64,000 nucleotides of DNA from an uncultured Propionibacteriaceae bacterium (GCA_945911015.1 CAMDZW010000008.1:1-64000), one strand, 5' to 3'; counted from the first letter of the stretch, positions 1-11,028 are shown. Translations and numbers: made by a program. The notes: generated by a model from the letters alone, not told the origin.

Positions 1-541
1 TGATGTCGAAGTCGGCGGCCTGGATCAGCTTGAGCAGGATGTTCTCGACGTCCTCACCGACATAGCCGGCCTCGGTGAGTGCGGTGGCATCGGCGATCGC
101 AAAGGGCACATTGAGCATCCGGGCCATGGTCTGGGCCAGATAGGTCTTGCCACAGCCGGTAGGGCCGACCAGCAGAATGTTGGACTTGCCGAGCTCGACG
201 GCTTCGTCCTCGGCGGCACGGCGACCCGACGGGGCCGCTGCCTGCGCGCGGACTCGCTTGTAGTGGTTGTAGACCGCCACGGCCAGTGCCCGCTTGGCAC
301 TGTCCTGGCCGACGACATAGGTGTCAAGGAATTCACGGATCGCGATCGGCTTGGGCAGTTCCTCGACCAGACCGATGTCGACGGCCTCGGAGAACTCCTC
401 CTCGATGATCTCGTTGCACAGCTCGATGCACTCGTCGCAGATGTAGACACCCGGTCCGGCGATGAGCTTCTTGACCTGCTTCTGGCTCTTGCCACAGAAC
501 GAGCACTTCAGCAGGTCACCGCTTTCTCCGATGCGTGCCAT
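1..541 (-). CDS. clpX: ATP-dependent Clp protease ATP-binding subunit ClpX (5' part; 3' end outside window)
   Basis: Reverse-strand translation from ATG at 541: [42 protein letters not shown]..., C4 zinc finger plus Walker A GPTGCGKT; open to the window edge. The listed ORF 25..495 is out of frame. Confidence 0.95.
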   Translation of the reverse strand, partial: MARIGESGDLLKCSFCGKSQKQVKKLIAGPGVYICDECIELCNEIIEEEFSEAVDIGLVEELPKPIAIREFLDTYVVGQDSAKRALAVAVYNHYKRVRAQAAAPSGRRAAEDEAVELGKSNILLVGPTGCGKTYLAQTMARMLNVPFAIADATALTEAGYVGEDVENILLKLIQAADFDI

Positions 542-599
542 GGTTGCTCTCCCTCGGTCGTGCCGTCACACGGTCGTGCTGGTCCAGATGATGTTGCCG

Positions 600-643
600 G
601 TGGCGATGGGCCCCACCCTATGTCGGTGGGGCGCCATCGCCAC
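600..643 (-). terminator. Strong hairpin between clpP2 and clpX (terminator/attenuator candidate)
   Basis: GTGGCGATGGGCCCCACC-ctatgtc-GGTGGGGCGCCATCGCCAC, about 18 bp stem with a one-base bulge; no clear U-tract. Confidence 0.6.
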
Positions 644-674
644 GTGGTTTGTTGCCGGGTGTGTCGCCCGATCC

Positions 675-1358
675 TCAGCCTTGCGGCAGTTCCTTCAGCG
701 AGGTGAGGATCGAGTCGACGATGCCGTACTCGACGGCCTCATCGGCAGTGAGGAACTTGTCCCGCTCGATGTCGCGGCTGATCTGTTCCTTGGACTGGCC
801 GGTGTCGGTGGCCAGCATGTCTTCCATCAGATCACGGATCCGCAGGATCTCCTTGGCCTGGATCTCCAGGTCGGAGCTCTGCCCGTAGCTGCCCTCGGTC
901 GCGGGCTGGTGGATCAGGATCCGGCTGTTGGGCAGCGCCATCCGCTTGCCCTTCGTCCCGGCGGCCAGGATCACCGCAGCTGCCGAAGCAGCCTGCCCCA
1001 GGCAGACAGTCTGCACATCAGGCTTGATGTAGCGCATGGTGTCGTAGATCGCGGTCAGCGCGGTGAACGACCCACCCGGGGAGTTGATGTAGATGTCGAT
1101 CTGACGATCCGCATCCATCGACTGCAGGCACAGCAACTGGGCCATCACCGCATTGGCGATGTCGTCGGTGATCGGGGTGCCGAGGAAGATGATGCGCTCC
1201 TCGAACAGCTTGGTGTAGGGGTCGACGCGACGGACCCCGTACGAGGTCCGCTCCTCCCACTGCGGGATGTAGTAGTCCATCGACGGACCAGCCGGAGCAA
1301 AACCCGTGGGATTCGTGTTCCCCATGTTGTTCATGTTCCCCATGTTGTTCACATTCAC
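675..1358 (-). CDS. clpP2: ATP-dependent Clp protease proteolytic subunit 2
   Basis: [66 protein letters not shown] start chosen at 1358 (track ORF is N-terminally over-extended). Confidence 0.93.
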   Translation of the reverse strand: MNVNNMGNMNNMGNTNPTGFAPAGPSMDYYIPQWEERTSYGVRRVDPYTKLFEERIIFLGTPITDDIANAVMAQLLCLQSMDADRQIDIYINSPGGSFTALTAIYDTMRYIKPDVQTVCLGQAASAAAVILAAGTKGKRMALPNSRILIHQPATEGSYGQSSDLEIQAKEILRIRDLMEDMLATDTGQSKEQISRDIERDKFLTADEAVEYGIVDSILTSLKELPQG

Positions 1359-1369
1359 GGCAAGGTCCT

Positions 1370-2020
1370 TCACTGGGTCGGGCCGTCGTTGGTGGTGATT
1401 TGGCTGGCCCGCTCGTACACGTGGTCGATGAAGCCGTACTCCAGCGCCTGGTCGGCGGTGAACCACCGGTCTCGGTCGGAGTCCTTCTCGATCTGCTCCA
1501 CGGTCTGGCCGGTGTGCTCGGCGATCAGCCGGGCCATCTGCAACTTGATGTGCAGCGACTGCTCGGCCTGGATCCGGATGTCGGAGGCCGTGCCACCGAG
1601 TCCGCCGGAGGGCTGGTGCATCATGATCCGGCTGTGCGGCAGGGCGTAGCGCTTGCCCTTGGCGCCGGCACTCAACAGGAACTGTCCCATCGACGCAGCC
1701 AGCCCCATCGAAACCGTGGCCACATCGTTGGAGATCCACTGCATCGTGTCGTAGATCGCCATGCCGGAGTCGATCGAACCCCCGGGGGAGTTGATGTAGA
1801 GGTAGATGTCGCGATCCGGGTCCTCGGCATTGAGCAACAGCATCTGGGCACAGATGGCATTGGCATTCTCGTCGCGGACCTCGGAACCGAGGAAGATGAT
1901 CCGGTTCCGCAACAGCGACTGGTAGACGTTGTCATCCAGACCCATGCCGCCACTGCCGGCGGCGGCCCTGGGCGAGAGGTCCTGCCTCGGGCGAAGTTCA
2001 TTGGCTCGTGGTTCGTTCAC
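1370..2020 (-). CDS. clpP1: ATP-dependent Clp protease proteolytic subunit 1
   Basis: [69 protein letters not shown] start [11 protein letters not shown]. Confidence 0.93.
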   Translation of the reverse strand: MNEPRANELRPRQDLSPRAAAGSGGMGLDDNVYQSLLRNRIIFLGSEVRDENANAICAQMLLLNAEDPDRDIYLYINSPGGSIDSGMAIYDTMQWISNDVATVSMGLAASMGQFLLSAGAKGKRYALPHSRIMMHQPSGGLGGTASDIRIQAEQSLHIKLQMARLIAEHTGQTVEQIEKDSDRDRWFTADQALEYGFIDHVYERASQITTNDGPTQ

Positions 2021-2111
2021 GGAACCGAACCTACTAGCGCCCACGGACAAAACACGGTCAACCCCCCTGATGTTCGCTGTGGGCGCACCAGTGCCCATCG
2101 CCCCTCCGCGA

Positions 2112-3923
2112 TCAGGTCCGGTAGCCGACCGCCTGGATCCGGTAGAGCTCGGCATAGGTCCGTCCGGCTGCCATCAGTTCGGCGTGAGTTCCGACCTCAC
2201 TGACCTTGCCGCCGTCGAGGACGACCACCAGGTCGGCGGCTGCCACGGTGGAGAACCGGTGGGTGACCAGAAGGGTGATCCCACCACCCGATCCTGCGGT
2301 CCGGGCCATCTCTGCATGTCGTGCGAACAAGTCGTTCTCGGCGGCCGCGTCCAGGGCCGAGGTCGGTTCGTCGAGCATCACCAGCAGCGGCCGGCGCCGC
2401 ATCATCCCCCGGGCCAGGGCGATGCGTTGCCACTGCCCGCCCGAAAGATCCACACCGCCTGTCCAGTCAGTGCCCAGCTGGGTGTTCAACTCGTACGGCC
2501 AGAGGTTCCGATCGGACTCAGCACCGGCCCGCACCAGGGCGGTCGCGACAGCGTCCGATTCCTCGAGACGGGCCAGGTCTCCCGAGCCGACGGCCTCTTG
2601 GACGGCCAGCTCCAGCCGTACATGGTCCTGGTAGGCACCTGAGAGCGTTTGCCGCCAGGCCCGCGTGTCGAAACGGCTCAGGTCGATCCCGTCCACTCGA
2701 ATCGTCCCGGTCGTCGCCCGGTACAGCCCGGCGAGCAGTTTGACCAGGGTGGACTTGCCTGCCCCGTTCTCCCCCACCACGGCCACCACGGCACCGGCGG
2801 GCAGATCCAGGTCCAGTCCGGCGAGGGCGTCGACCTCCGCGCCGGGATAGCGGAACGCGACTCCGCGCAGGCTGATCCCGTCACTGATCTGCGTTGGCAC
2901 ATCGGCCACCTGGTCGGCCTGTTCTGCCACGGCTCGGGCATGGTCCACCAACCACTGGTACCGGTCAACCGCACGGATCGAGCGACCCAGATGTCCAATC
3001 CAGAACACCAGCACCGCCACGAACCGCTGCATCGCCGCCAACGAGGCAACTGCCGTCGTGAACGCTCCCGGCGTGACCCGTCCGGCAAGGGTGTCGACCA
3101 GGATCCATCCCACGACCGCGGCCGCCGCGACGAAGTAGAAGACACCGGCGCTGGTCTGGACGATGGCCTCACGAGTCGCCAGCCGCGTCGACGGGGTCCG
3201 CCACCGGTGGGCGGCCTCGGCAATCCGACGGCCCAACACCTCCCGCAGACCGAAGATGCGGATCTCGGCACCGGCCTCGACCTGGCTGGTGGTGCTGACC
3301 AGACTCCGGGTGAGGCGGCTCGGCGCAGCCTCGGCCTCTTCGGACCGCTTGTTCCACCGCTGTTGCAACGGCTGCAACAGCAGCGGGGGGATCCCGGCCA
3401 CGATCAGCAACAACATGCGGGGATCGGCACTGGCCGCCACCCACACCGAGGCCAGAGCCCAGGCCATGTTGTTGAGGAAGTTGATGGTCCCGTTCAGCGA
3501 GTCACCCAGCGCGATGTGGTTGTCCCGCAGCGCCTGCAACTTGTCGAGATAGGCCGGCGCCTCGAGGTGGTCGACGGTGGCGATCCGGGCCGACAGCTCG
3601 GCGATTTCGAGGTCGTAGCTGTGACCAATGCGCTCGCGTTGACGCACCCGGGCCGTGGTGCCGGTCATCTGCAGGATGTGATTCAACGAGGCCGAGGACA
3701 CCAGCACGACGGCACCGAGCACGAACCAGCGCGGCTCCTGACTGACCAGCGCCGTCACCATCCAGCCGTAGCACAGCGGCTGCAGCGCCCCGGTGATCTT
3801 GCCGATGGCCTCCAGCAGGGTCAGTGCGGTTGCCCCGGGCGCTTCGCGGGCCGACCGCACCCACACCTTGGCCATCAACGACACCGTACGGCGAAGGCCC
3901 AGCTTGTCCTTGGACTCAGTCAT
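2112..3923 (-). CDS. ABC transporter, fused permease/ATP-binding protein (exporter type)
   Basis: N-terminal TM region; Walker [16 protein letters not shown]; signature [15 protein letters not shown]; Walker [14 protein letters not shown]. Confidence 0.9.
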   Translation of the reverse strand: MTESKDKLGLRRTVSLMAKVWVRSAREAPGATALTLLEAIGKITGALQPLCYGWMVTALVSQEPRWFVLGAVVLVSSASLNHILQMTGTTARVRQRERIGHSYDLEIAELSARIATVDHLEAPAYLDKLQALRDNHIALGDSLNGTINFLNNMAWALASVWVAASADPRMLLLIVAGIPPLLLQPLQQRWNKRSEEAEAAPSRLTRSLVSTTSQVEAGAEIRIFGLREVLGRRIAEAAHRWRTPSTRLATREAIVQTSAGVFYFVAAAAVVGWILVDTLAGRVTPGAFTTAVASLAAMQRFVAVLVFWIGHLGRSIRAVDRYQWLVDHARAVAEQADQVADVPTQISDGISLRGVAFRYPGAEVDALAGLDLDLPAGAVVAVVGENGAGKSTLVKLLAGLYRATTGTIRVDGIDLSRFDTRAWRQTLSGAYQDHVRLELAVQEAVGSGDLARLEESDAVATALVRAGAESDRNLWPYELNTQLGTDWTGGVDLSGGQWQRIALARGMMRRRPLLVMLDEPTSALDAAAENDLFARHAEMARTAGSGGGITLLVTHRFSTVAAADLVVVLDGGKVSEVGTHAELMAAGRTYAELYRIQAVGYRT

Positions 3924-3929
3924 CGCGAC

Positions 3930-5840
3930 TCACCGCCCCACGGCATCGGAATCAGGGGCAGTGTCAGACTCACCGGCGGCCGCCGCGAAACGTTCGGCCT
4001 GGAGCCGGTACAGCCGCGCATAGCCGCCATTGGCGGCCATCAGTTCGTGGTGGCTGCCGTCCTCGACGATGTGTCCGGCGGCGCCGTCAAGGACGAGGAT
4101 CCGGTCCGCCCGGCGCACCGAGGAGAGTCGATGCGAGACCAAGATGGTGGTGACGTCAGCGGTGAGGTCAACGAAACGGTCGAACAGTTCGGCCTCGGCC
4201 CGGACGTCCAGTGCGGCAGCGGGTTCGTCCAGGATCAGGACCCGGGCGCCGCCGGCGACCGCAGTCATCGCGCGGGCCAAGGCGATCCGCTGCCACTGAC
4301 CTCCCGACAGGTCGGTGCCGCCGGTCTGGTCACTGGTCAGGACTCGATCCCACGGATCGCCCTCATGTCCTTCGGCGACCCGTTCCCGTACGGTCGCTCC
4401 ACCGATCTGGTCGAGGACATCGGTGAACCGGCTGTCGGGGCCGTCGAGCAGTTCGGGCGCACCGAAGCCGACGTTGTCACGCAGGGACAGCGGATAGTGC
4501 TGGAAGTCCTGGAAGATCGCTGCGACGGTGCCGGCCTGCGGACCGTCGACCGGAACTCCATCGACCAGGATCTGCCCGGCATCGGGCCGCCGCAGACCAC
4601 AGATGAGGTTGATCAGGGTGGTCTTGCCCGCGCCGTTCAGGCCGACCAGCGCAACCGACTGGCCGGCCGGGATGTCGAGATCGAGGCCGTGGATGGTCGG
4701 ATCCGAGCGCGCCGGGTAGGTGAAACTCAGATCGCAGATCTCGATTGCTGCCGGCCCGGGGCGGCTCGGCTGTGGGGGCTGGGAGGCGACCTCTGGCCGT
4801 ACCGGATCAAGTCCGATCGAGCGACGCTCGGTCGCGACCGAGTGGACCAGTGAGGCCAATTTGGTCGAGTAGGTCTGGGCATCACCGAGGATGCCGAGCG
4901 CCTCCAGACCGACGAGTGCCTGGGCAATCGTGACGACGGTCGCCACCGTGATCAGCCCGGAGCTGGCATCGACACCGAGCAGGGCGAGGGCTCCGCCGAT
5001 GACGACCATCGAGACCAGCGACGCGATCGCCAGCGGAACCAGGCTGCCACCGGCCCCCTGCCAGCGCAGGCCATCGGCGGTCTGCCATGCGCGACGATAG
5101 CGATCGGTGAGCCAGCCGGCCCAGCCGAAGAGGCGGACTTCCTTGGCTGCCGACGGCTGGACCAGGAGGTCACGCAAGTACTGGCTGCGCCGAGTCTCCT
5201 CGCTGGCCTCGCCGATGCTGAGTTCGGTGAAGCGACGCTGCCAGACGCCGAAGGCGTGTCCCACTCCGACCACGGACAGGGCCGCGAGCAGGCCGACCCA
5301 GGGCCGCCAGGTCATGGCGACGACCAGCGCGCCCAGCCCGGTGAGCCGGATCGTGAGGACATGCCAGATCCACAACGGCGCCATGGCCAGCTCCCAGTTG
5401 ACCAGGTTGCGGTCCAGGGAGCGGAGCCGATTGCCGTAGGAGCCCTCGATCGCAGCAAGATCGGGCGGCGCCATCCCTGCCTCGGCAACCAGACACATCA
5501 GCCGGGTGACCAACCGTCGGGCACAGCGGGCATTGGAAACGGTGATTCCGAAACCGATGAGTTGGGCAACGACCTGTGAGGCGGCGAGCAGGACGAACCA
5601 GAACCAGACCCGCTCAGTCCCACCATCGCCGGCCAGGACAGCAGCGACCGCACCGATCAGTTCCCCGACGAGCGGGATGGCCACCACGGTCACGGCAGCG
5701 CTGAGCACTGCCGTCACCACAGCGATCGTGGCCCAGACCGGTGCAGCCGACCAGAGCAGCCGGACCAGCGCAACCCAGACCAGAAGCTGGTCCCAGCTGC
5801 GCCGTGTCCTCCGAGGAGCCTTGGCCACCGGGCTCACCAT
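3930..5840 (-). CDS. ABC transporter, fused permease/ATP-binding protein (probable heterodimer partner)
   Basis: Walker [44 protein letters not shown]; start MVSPVAKAPRRT at 5840. Confidence 0.88.
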   Translation of the reverse strand: MVSPVAKAPRRTRRSWDQLLVWVALVRLLWSAAPVWATIAVVTAVLSAAVTVVAIPLVGELIGAVAAVLAGDGGTERVWFWFVLLAASQVVAQLIGFGITVSNARCARRLVTRLMCLVAEAGMAPPDLAAIEGSYGNRLRSLDRNLVNWELAMAPLWIWHVLTIRLTGLGALVVAMTWRPWVGLLAALSVVGVGHAFGVWQRRFTELSIGEASEETRRSQYLRDLLVQPSAAKEVRLFGWAGWLTDRYRRAWQTADGLRWQGAGGSLVPLAIASLVSMVVIGGALALLGVDASSGLITVATVVTIAQALVGLEALGILGDAQTYSTKLASLVHSVATERRSIGLDPVRPEVASQPPQPSRPGPAAIEICDLSFTYPARSDPTIHGLDLDIPAGQSVALVGLNGAGKTTLINLICGLRRPDAGQILVDGVPVDGPQAGTVAAIFQDFQHYPLSLRDNVGFGAPELLDGPDSRFTDVLDQIGGATVRERVAEGHEGDPWDRVLTSDQTGGTDLSGGQWQRIALARAMTAVAGGARVLILDEPAAALDVRAEAELFDRFVDLTADVTTILVSHRLSSVRRADRILVLDGAAGHIVEDGSHHELMAANGGYARLYRLQAERFAAAAGESDTAPDSDAVGR

Positions 5841-5847
5841 CGCGTAC

Positions 5848-6594
5848 TCACTCGGCGGTGGCCTCCGCAAGGGGCTTGGCCGCAGTGATGGCGGCGTAGG
5901 TGAGGCCAGCAATTGCTGCACCGACCAAGGGGGCAACGATGAACAACCAGACCTGACTCAACGGCCCGGATCCAGCGAACCAGGCGACGCCGAGCGAGCG
6001 AGCCGGGTTGACCGAGGTGTTGGTGACCGGGATCGAGATCAGGTGGATCAGGGTCAAGGTGAGACCGATCGCGATGCCGGCAAAGCCCTTGGGCGCCCGG
6101 GCGTCGGTGGCTCCGAGGATGACGTAGACGAAGATGGCCGAGAGCACGACCTCGATGACCAGACAGGCGAGCAGGCCATAGCCGTTGGGCGAGAGCTCCC
6201 CGTACCCATTGGTGGCGAATCCGCTGTCGACAGCGCTGAAGCCGTCCTTGCCACTGGCGATGAGCAGCAGGACTGCACCGGCGATGGAGGCGGCGATGAT
6301 CTGGGTGATCATGTAGGCGGGAACGAGTTTCCACTCAATCCGCTTGGCAACCGCGGCACCGAGAGTGACGGCTGGGTTGAAGTGGCCGCCGGAGATGTGG
6401 CCGAAGGCGTAGACGCCGGTGAGCACGGTCAGACCGAAGGCAAGGGCAACGCCAAGAAAGCCGATACCCATGTTGATGTTGTCCTCACCGAGGACCTTGG
6501 CCGCCAGCACGGCTGAACCACAGCCGCCGAAGACCAGCCAGAAGGTGCCGAGTGCCTCGGCACCAAGCTTGGCTCTGAGGGGGATTGCGGACAT
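5848..6594 (-). CDS. aqpZ: Aquaporin Z / MIP family channel
   Basis: [21 protein letters not shown]; two NPA motifs ([20 protein letters not shown]). Confidence 0.93.
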   Translation of the reverse strand: MSAIPLRAKLGAEALGTFWLVFGGCGSAVLAAKVLGEDNINMGIGFLGVALAFGLTVLTGVYAFGHISGGHFNPAVTLGAAVAKRIEWKLVPAYMITQIIAASIAGAVLLLIASGKDGFSAVDSGFATNGYGELSPNGYGLLACLVIEVVLSAIFVYVILGATDARAPKGFAGIAIGLTLTLIHLISIPVTNTSVNPARSLGVAWFAGSGPLSQVWLFIVAPLVGAAIAGLTYAAITAAKPLAEATAE

Positions 6595-6729
6595 GGGACC
6601 CTCCTTGGGCCCTGGGGGCAGTCTCTGTTGCAGCCCGATCGGCAATGACCCTACGCCGCCTGGGCCCGCTGTGGGGGGACCTCACGCTCCCAACTGTCCC
6701 CCAGTCGGGAGACAGCCGCCAAGAACGGA

Positions 6730-6764
6730 ACAGGCCCGCCTCGCGCGAAGCGAAGCGGGCCTGT
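6730..6764 (-). terminator. Hairpin downstream of tig
   Basis: ACAGGCCCGC...GCGGGCCTGT perfect 10-bp arms directly after the tig stop. Confidence 0.65.
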
Positions 6765-6777
6765 GGGGGTCGGTGGG

Positions 6778-8220
6778 TCAGGCCTTGGTCTGGTCCTCGT
6801 CCTCGCTGTCCTCAACAGCAGGTGCCTCGACCTCAGGTGCGTCCTCGACCTCAGGAGCCTCCTCGACCTCGGCATCGGCCGGGTCACCGATGGAGCCGTC
6901 GGCCTGCAGGACCGACAGGTCGATGGTCTCACCATTGGAGTCGGTGACGGTGGCGGCGTCAACGACCGCGGCCAAAGCCTTGCGGCGACGGATCTCAGCC
7001 ATGTACTCGGGCATGTGGTTGTGCTCGACCATGTGCTGCAGTTCCTGCTGCGGGTCGGTGCCGGTCTGCTGGGCAATCTGCAGCACGTGGTTCAGCAGCT
7101 CGTTCTGGTCGACGGCAATCTCGTTCTCGTCGGCGTACTTGTCCAGAACCAGCTGCGAGGTCAGAGCGTCCAACGAACGCTTCTCCACGTCGGCCCAGAA
7201 GGCCTCTTCATTCTCGGCCTCCTCCGACTCGGCGAGGTACTGCTCCAGGGTCACCCCCATCTGGGCGAGCTGCTGGGTGATCTGCCCCTTGCGGGCGTCG
7301 AGCTCAGCGGTGCGCACACCCTCGGGGACCTCGATGTCGAGTCCATCGATGGCCTTGGCGAGTACGGCATCGCGCGCATCCTGGGCCTGCTCGAGGCGGG
7401 CACGGTTGGTCAGCTCGGTGCGGATCTGGTCGGTGACCTCACCAATCGTGTCGTACGGCGACGCGAGCTGGGCGAAGTCGTCGTCGGCCTCAGGGAGCTC
7501 GCGCTCGGCGACCTGGCTGATGGTCAACTCAACCTCGACCTCATCGCCCTTGTGGCTGCCACCGACGAGGGTGGTGGTGAAGGTGGTGGTGTCGCCGGCG
7601 GACTTGCCCGTGGCAGCCTCGTCCAGACCGTCCAGCATGCCGCCGGATCCGATGACATAGGTCAGGTCGTCAGCCGTGGCGTCGTCCAGAACCTCGCCAT
7701 CCTTGCGAGCGACCAGCGAGATGGTGACCACGTCACCTTCGGCCGAGGCCCGCTCGACCGGGGTCGTGGTGGCGAACCGCTCGCGCAGGGTGTTGAGCTG
7801 CTCCTCGACGTCGTCCTCGGAGACCTCGAAGGCCTCGACCTCGGCGGAGACCGCAGCAAAATCAGGCAGGTCGAACTCGGGACGGACGTCCACCTCGGCG
7901 GTGAACTCGACCTTCTCCTTGTCGACCAGGTTGGTGACCTCAACCTCAGGCTGGCCCAGCGGGACCAGCTTGTGCTCCTCGATGGCCTGGCCGTAGAAGT
8001 TCGGCAGCGCCTCGTTGATGGCCTCCTGCAAGATGGTGCCCCGACCGACCCGCTGGTCAATCACCATCGGCGGCACCTTGCCCTTGCGGAAGCCGGGGAT
8101 GGACACCTGCTTCGCAACTTCGGAATAGGCCTTGTCAATGCTCGGCTTCAGTTCACTGAAGGGGACCTCGACGGTGATCTTCACCCGGGACGCACTGAGC
8201 TGCTCGACGTTGCTCGACAA
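6778..8220 (-). CDS. tig: Trigger factor (peptidyl-prolyl isomerase/chaperone)
   Basis: LSSNVEQLSASRVKITVEVPFSELKPSIDKAYSEVAKQVSIPGFRKGKVPPMVIDQRVGRG; PPIase domain GDVVTISLVARKDG; TTG start; acidic C-terminal tail. Confidence 0.93.
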   Translation of the reverse strand: MSSNVEQLSASRVKITVEVPFSELKPSIDKAYSEVAKQVSIPGFRKGKVPPMVIDQRVGRGTILQEAINEALPNFYGQAIEEHKLVPLGQPEVEVTNLVDKEKVEFTAEVDVRPEFDLPDFAAVSAEVEAFEVSEDDVEEQLNTLRERFATTTPVERASAEGDVVTISLVARKDGEVLDDATADDLTYVIGSGGMLDGLDEAATGKSAGDTTTFTTTLVGGSHKGDEVEVELTISQVAERELPEADDDFAQLASPYDTIGEVTDQIRTELTNRARLEQAQDARDAVLAKAIDGLDIEVPEGVRTAELDARKGQITQQLAQMGVTLEQYLAESEEAENEEAFWADVEKRSLDALTSQLVLDKYADENEIAVDQNELLNHVLQIAQQTGTDPQQELQHMVEHNHMPEYMAEIRRRKALAAVVDAATVTDSNGETIDLSVLQADGSIGDPADAEVEEAPEVEDAPEVEAPAVEDSEDEDQTKA

Positions 8221-8416
8221 GGGTTCGCTCCTGGATCTGGCTTCGACAACCTGCCGGCAGGCAGGGAAATCTGTTGAATCACGTACCGGTTGGCACATGC
8301 GACGAACCATGGTAACGAGTTCGGTCGCCCTCCGTCGAACCGAGGGCACGATTGGTCTCACCGGCGACGTGACGTGGTGGCAGGCAGCGGACCCAAGGGG
8401 TCCGGCAGGGAGGAAA

Positions 8417-8490
8417 TGGAGCGGGCGACGAGAATCGAACTCGCACAACCAGTTTGGAAGACTGGGGCTCTACCATTGAGCTACGCCCGC
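8417..8490 (-). tRNA. tRNA-Gly (anticodon TCC)
   Basis: Reverse strand GCGGGCGTAGCTCAATGGTAGAGCCCCAGTCTTCCAAACTGGTTGTGCGAGTTCGATTCTCGTCGCCCGCTCCA; cloverleaf and encoded CCA. Confidence 0.96.
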
Positions 8491-8565
8491 AAAGGTGCGA
8501 CGCACAGCGTACGGGCTCACACGCAGCCAATCAAGTCGAGGACTCGGCCAGCTTCGTCGTGGACG

Positions 8566-8607
8566 GAAAAAGCTCCGGGATCCCTGTCTGGACAAGGATC
8601 CCGGAGC
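8566..8607 (-). terminator. Intrinsic terminator of tRNA-Pro
   Basis: GCTCCGGGATCC...GGATCCCGGAGC 12-bp stem followed on the minus strand by TTTTT. Confidence 0.85.
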
Positions 8608-8621
8608 ATTCACTTCGAACG

Positions 8622-8694
8622 TCGGGGTGACAGGACTCGAACCTGCGATCCCCTGCTCCCAAAGCAGGTGCGCTAGCCACTACGCTACACCCCG
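8622..8694 (-). tRNA. tRNA-Pro (anticodon TGG)
   Basis: Reverse strand CGGGGTGTAGCGTAGTGGCTAGCGCACCTGCTTTGGGAGCAGGGGATCGCAGGTTCGAGTCCTGTCACCCCGA; no encoded CCA. Confidence 0.95.
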
Positions 8695-8762
8695 CGACGA
8701 GGACCCAGTCTACGTCATGTGAGCCGCCTCCGGAGAATCGCCACCCGACACAAGCCGAACCT

Positions 8763-8784
8763 GGCAGTTTCCTGCCAAACTGCC
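8763..8784 (-). terminator. Hairpin downstream of the HAD gene
   Basis: GGCAGTTT-cctgcc-AAACTGCC perfect 8-bp stem. Confidence 0.5.
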
Positions 8785-8807
8785 GCCCAGGCGAGCCGAT
8801 GGCGCCC

Positions 8808-9671
8808 CTACAGCGACATCTCCGCTGTGGGCGGCAGAGTCTGCAGCGGCGGGGCCGCAACGGCCAGCCCGAGCAGTCCGGCCAGATGCCGGGCGAGCCC
8901 GTCGGACTCGTTGTCGGCCGGAGCCACCTCGTCAGCGGCGCGCACCACGACCGGGTCTCCGCCGGGGATCGCGACGCCGAGGCCAGCAGCCCGCAGCATG
9001 GCCAGGTCGTTGGCGCCGTCGCCGTAGGCCACGATCCGGTCGGGTTCGATGCCGAGCCGATCAGCGACCGCAGCCATCCCGACCGCCTTGGTGGCCCCGG
9101 GGGCGGAGATCTCGATCATCGGCGTGCCCGACCAGGTGACCACGAGCTCCCGGTCGCCGGCCAGCGGCGCCGCCAGCTCGGCCGGTGACAAGGCCGGGAG
9201 CCGGGCGATCAGTTTCAGCACCGGCCGGTCGGTGAGGGTCTGGTCGTCGGCCACCGTCATCTGGGCCGGATCAATGTAGTGGTCTCGCTGCTGGGCCATC
9301 GACGGATAGCCGTGGCTCACCCGGAACAAGTCGCCCCGTTCAGCGACAGTCACGAACTCCACCCCGGGAGCGGCTTGGCGCAACACCGCCATCGCCTCCC
9401 GTTGCTGCTCGGACCCCAACAGGGCCTCATGGATCACGGTCTGGTCATCGCGGTGCACCACCAGCGCACCGTTGCTGCAGACCATCCACGGCGAGGCGCC
9501 GGCCGCGACACAGATGTCACGCATCCCCTCGAAGCGCCGGGCACTCGCGGCCACCACCGGAATCCCCCGGGCAGCGGCCTGGGCGACGACCGACCTCGTG
9601 TACGGGCTGACGCTCAGGTCGCTGCGGATCAAGGTGCCGTCGAGATCAGTGAGGACAAGCAGTGGTTCCAC
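8808..9671 (-). CDS. HAD superfamily (Cof-type) hydrolase
   Basis: VEPLLVLTDLDGTLIRSDLSVSPYTRSVV...; YGDGANDLAMLRAAGLGVAI motif IV. Confidence 0.9.
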   Translation of the reverse strand: MEPLLVLTDLDGTLIRSDLSVSPYTRSVVAQAAARGIPVVAASARRFEGMRDICVAAGASPWMVCSNGALVVHRDDQTVIHEALLGSEQQREAMAVLRQAAPGVEFVTVAERGDLFRVSHGYPSMAQQRDHYIDPAQMTVADDQTLTDRPVLKLIARLPALSPAELAAPLAGDRELVVTWSGTPMIEISAPGATKAVGMAAVADRLGIEPDRIVAYGDGANDLAMLRAAGLGVAIPGGDPVVVRAADEVAPADNESDGLARHLAGLLGLAVAAPPLQTLPPTAEMSL

Positions 9672-9673
9672 TG

Positions 9674-10144
9674 TCAGCTCTGGGGATTGCGGGCAGCGAT
9701 GTCGGCACTGAGCACCGTGGCAAAACAGGTCCACAGTGCATAGGGGACCAGCCAGGCTCCGGCAGCACGACTGTGCCGACCGGCCCGCTTGACCAGCTTC
9801 AGTGAGGAGATCGCCAGGGCCGCCGCACCGAAGGTGGCCACCCACAGGTGTCGGGACCGGAAGAACAGCCAGCTCCACCCGGCATTGAGGCTCAGGTTGA
9901 CCGCGACTTGGCGGACCAGGGCGGCCCGTTCCTCCTCGGGGGCCGAGTTGTAGGCCTTGGCCACTGCACCGGCAATGGTGGCGTACAGCGTGGTCCACAC
10001 GATCGGGAAGGCGGCCGGCGGTGGCTGCCAGTCGGGTCGGTCCAGCGACTGGTACCAGTCGGACTCGGGGTCGGTCGCAGCAGCACCGGCCATGGCGGTC
10101 GCGGTGACGGCCGCGCCGGAGACCAGCAGGGGTGGGATCCTCAT
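9674..10144 (-). CDS. TspO/MBR family protein
   Basis: WYQSLDRPDWQPPPAAFPIVWTTLY...NLSLNAGWSWLFF; five hydrophobic segments. Confidence 0.88.
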   Translation of the reverse strand: MRIPPLLVSGAAVTATAMAGAAATDPESDWYQSLDRPDWQPPPAAFPIVWTTLYATIAGAVAKAYNSAPEEERAALVRQVAVNLSLNAGWSWLFFRSRHLWVATFGAAALAISSLKLVKRAGRHSRAAGAWLVPYALWTCFATVLSADIAARNPQS

Positions 10145-10219
10145 GCGCCCATCGTGCCACTTCCGCGCAACGCCCGGCGACTGCGGTACTGGCACCGGCA
10201 CCTCGGGTAGCGTCGATCC

Positions 10220-11023
10220 ATGCACAGGCGTACGGCGTTGGGCGCCGGTCTTGCGCTCGCCGCGACACTGACCGGCTGCAGCACCATCGGTCAGCGCCCT
10301 CCCCCACCGAACCAGGAGCCACTCACCTGTGTCGACCGGGACGCCATGACGACCGTCGACCGGGTCGGCACGGCCGAGACGGTGTATGAGGTCAACCAGT
10401 CCCCCACCCCGTTCCCGATCGAACCAGGATTCCTCGCCCAGGTGGTGCAGTGGCAGGACGACTGGCTCGCGACCAGCGGTCTGCCACGCCACGACCAGCT
10501 GTGGAGCTACGGCGCCTGGGTGCGCGACGGGACCGGCTGCAGCTCTTGGCACGGCGCCGGCCGAGCCCTGGACATCAGCCGACTCCGCAGCGGCGACGTA
10601 CCCGTCGTCTCTTGCCGTGAGGACCTGTGGTCCGAGCTGGACGATGCTGCCCTGCGCGACGACCACCGGCGCCGGTACTGGTCGCTGGCGGCGAGTCTGC
10701 ACCTGCACTTCGCCTACGTCCTGACCTACCTGTTCGACCCGCTGCACCGCAATCACATCCACATCGACAACAGCGTGTCGGGCACCGGGATGAGCACCTT
10801 CGATCCCGATTCCCGGGTGCAGGTCCAGATGGTCCAGTCGGCCTGCCGTTGGTTGTGGCAGGTGGAGGTCGAACCGACCGATGCCTGGGATCGCCAGACC
10901 CGCAATGCCAGCCATGTCGTGCTCGAACAGCTCGGTTCCCACGGCGATGTCAGCCGCACCGACAACTGGCAGATCTTCCTGCGTGGTTCGGTGCCCCGGG
11001 CCGCACAGTTGACTGCCAGCTGA
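10220..11023 (+). CDS. Lipoprotein with extensin-like / D,D-carboxypeptidase-like C-terminal domain
   Basis: Lipobox LAATLTGCS; HGAGRALDISRLR ... HRNHIHIDN metal-site-like motifs. Confidence 0.7.
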   Translation: MHRRTALGAGLALAATLTGCSTIGQRPPPPNQEPLTCVDRDAMTTVDRVGTAETVYEVNQSPTPFPIEPGFLAQVVQWQDDWLATSGLPRHDQLWSYGAWVRDGTGCSSWHGAGRALDISRLRSGDVPVVSCREDLWSELDDAALRDDHRRRYWSLAASLHLHFAYVLTYLFDPLHRNHIHIDNSVSGTGMSTFDPDSRVQVQMVQSACRWLWQVEVEPTDAWDRQTRNASHVVLEQLGSHGDVSRTDNWQIFLRGSVPRAAQLTAS

Positions 11024-11028
11024 CCCGG

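Noticed and set aside
25-495. 156-aa Arg/Ser-rich ORF as a novel protein
   Set aside because: Out-of-frame reading of clpX.
2649-4853. 734-aa plus-strand ORF
   Set aside because: Antisense to the two ABC transporter genes; no recognisable motif.
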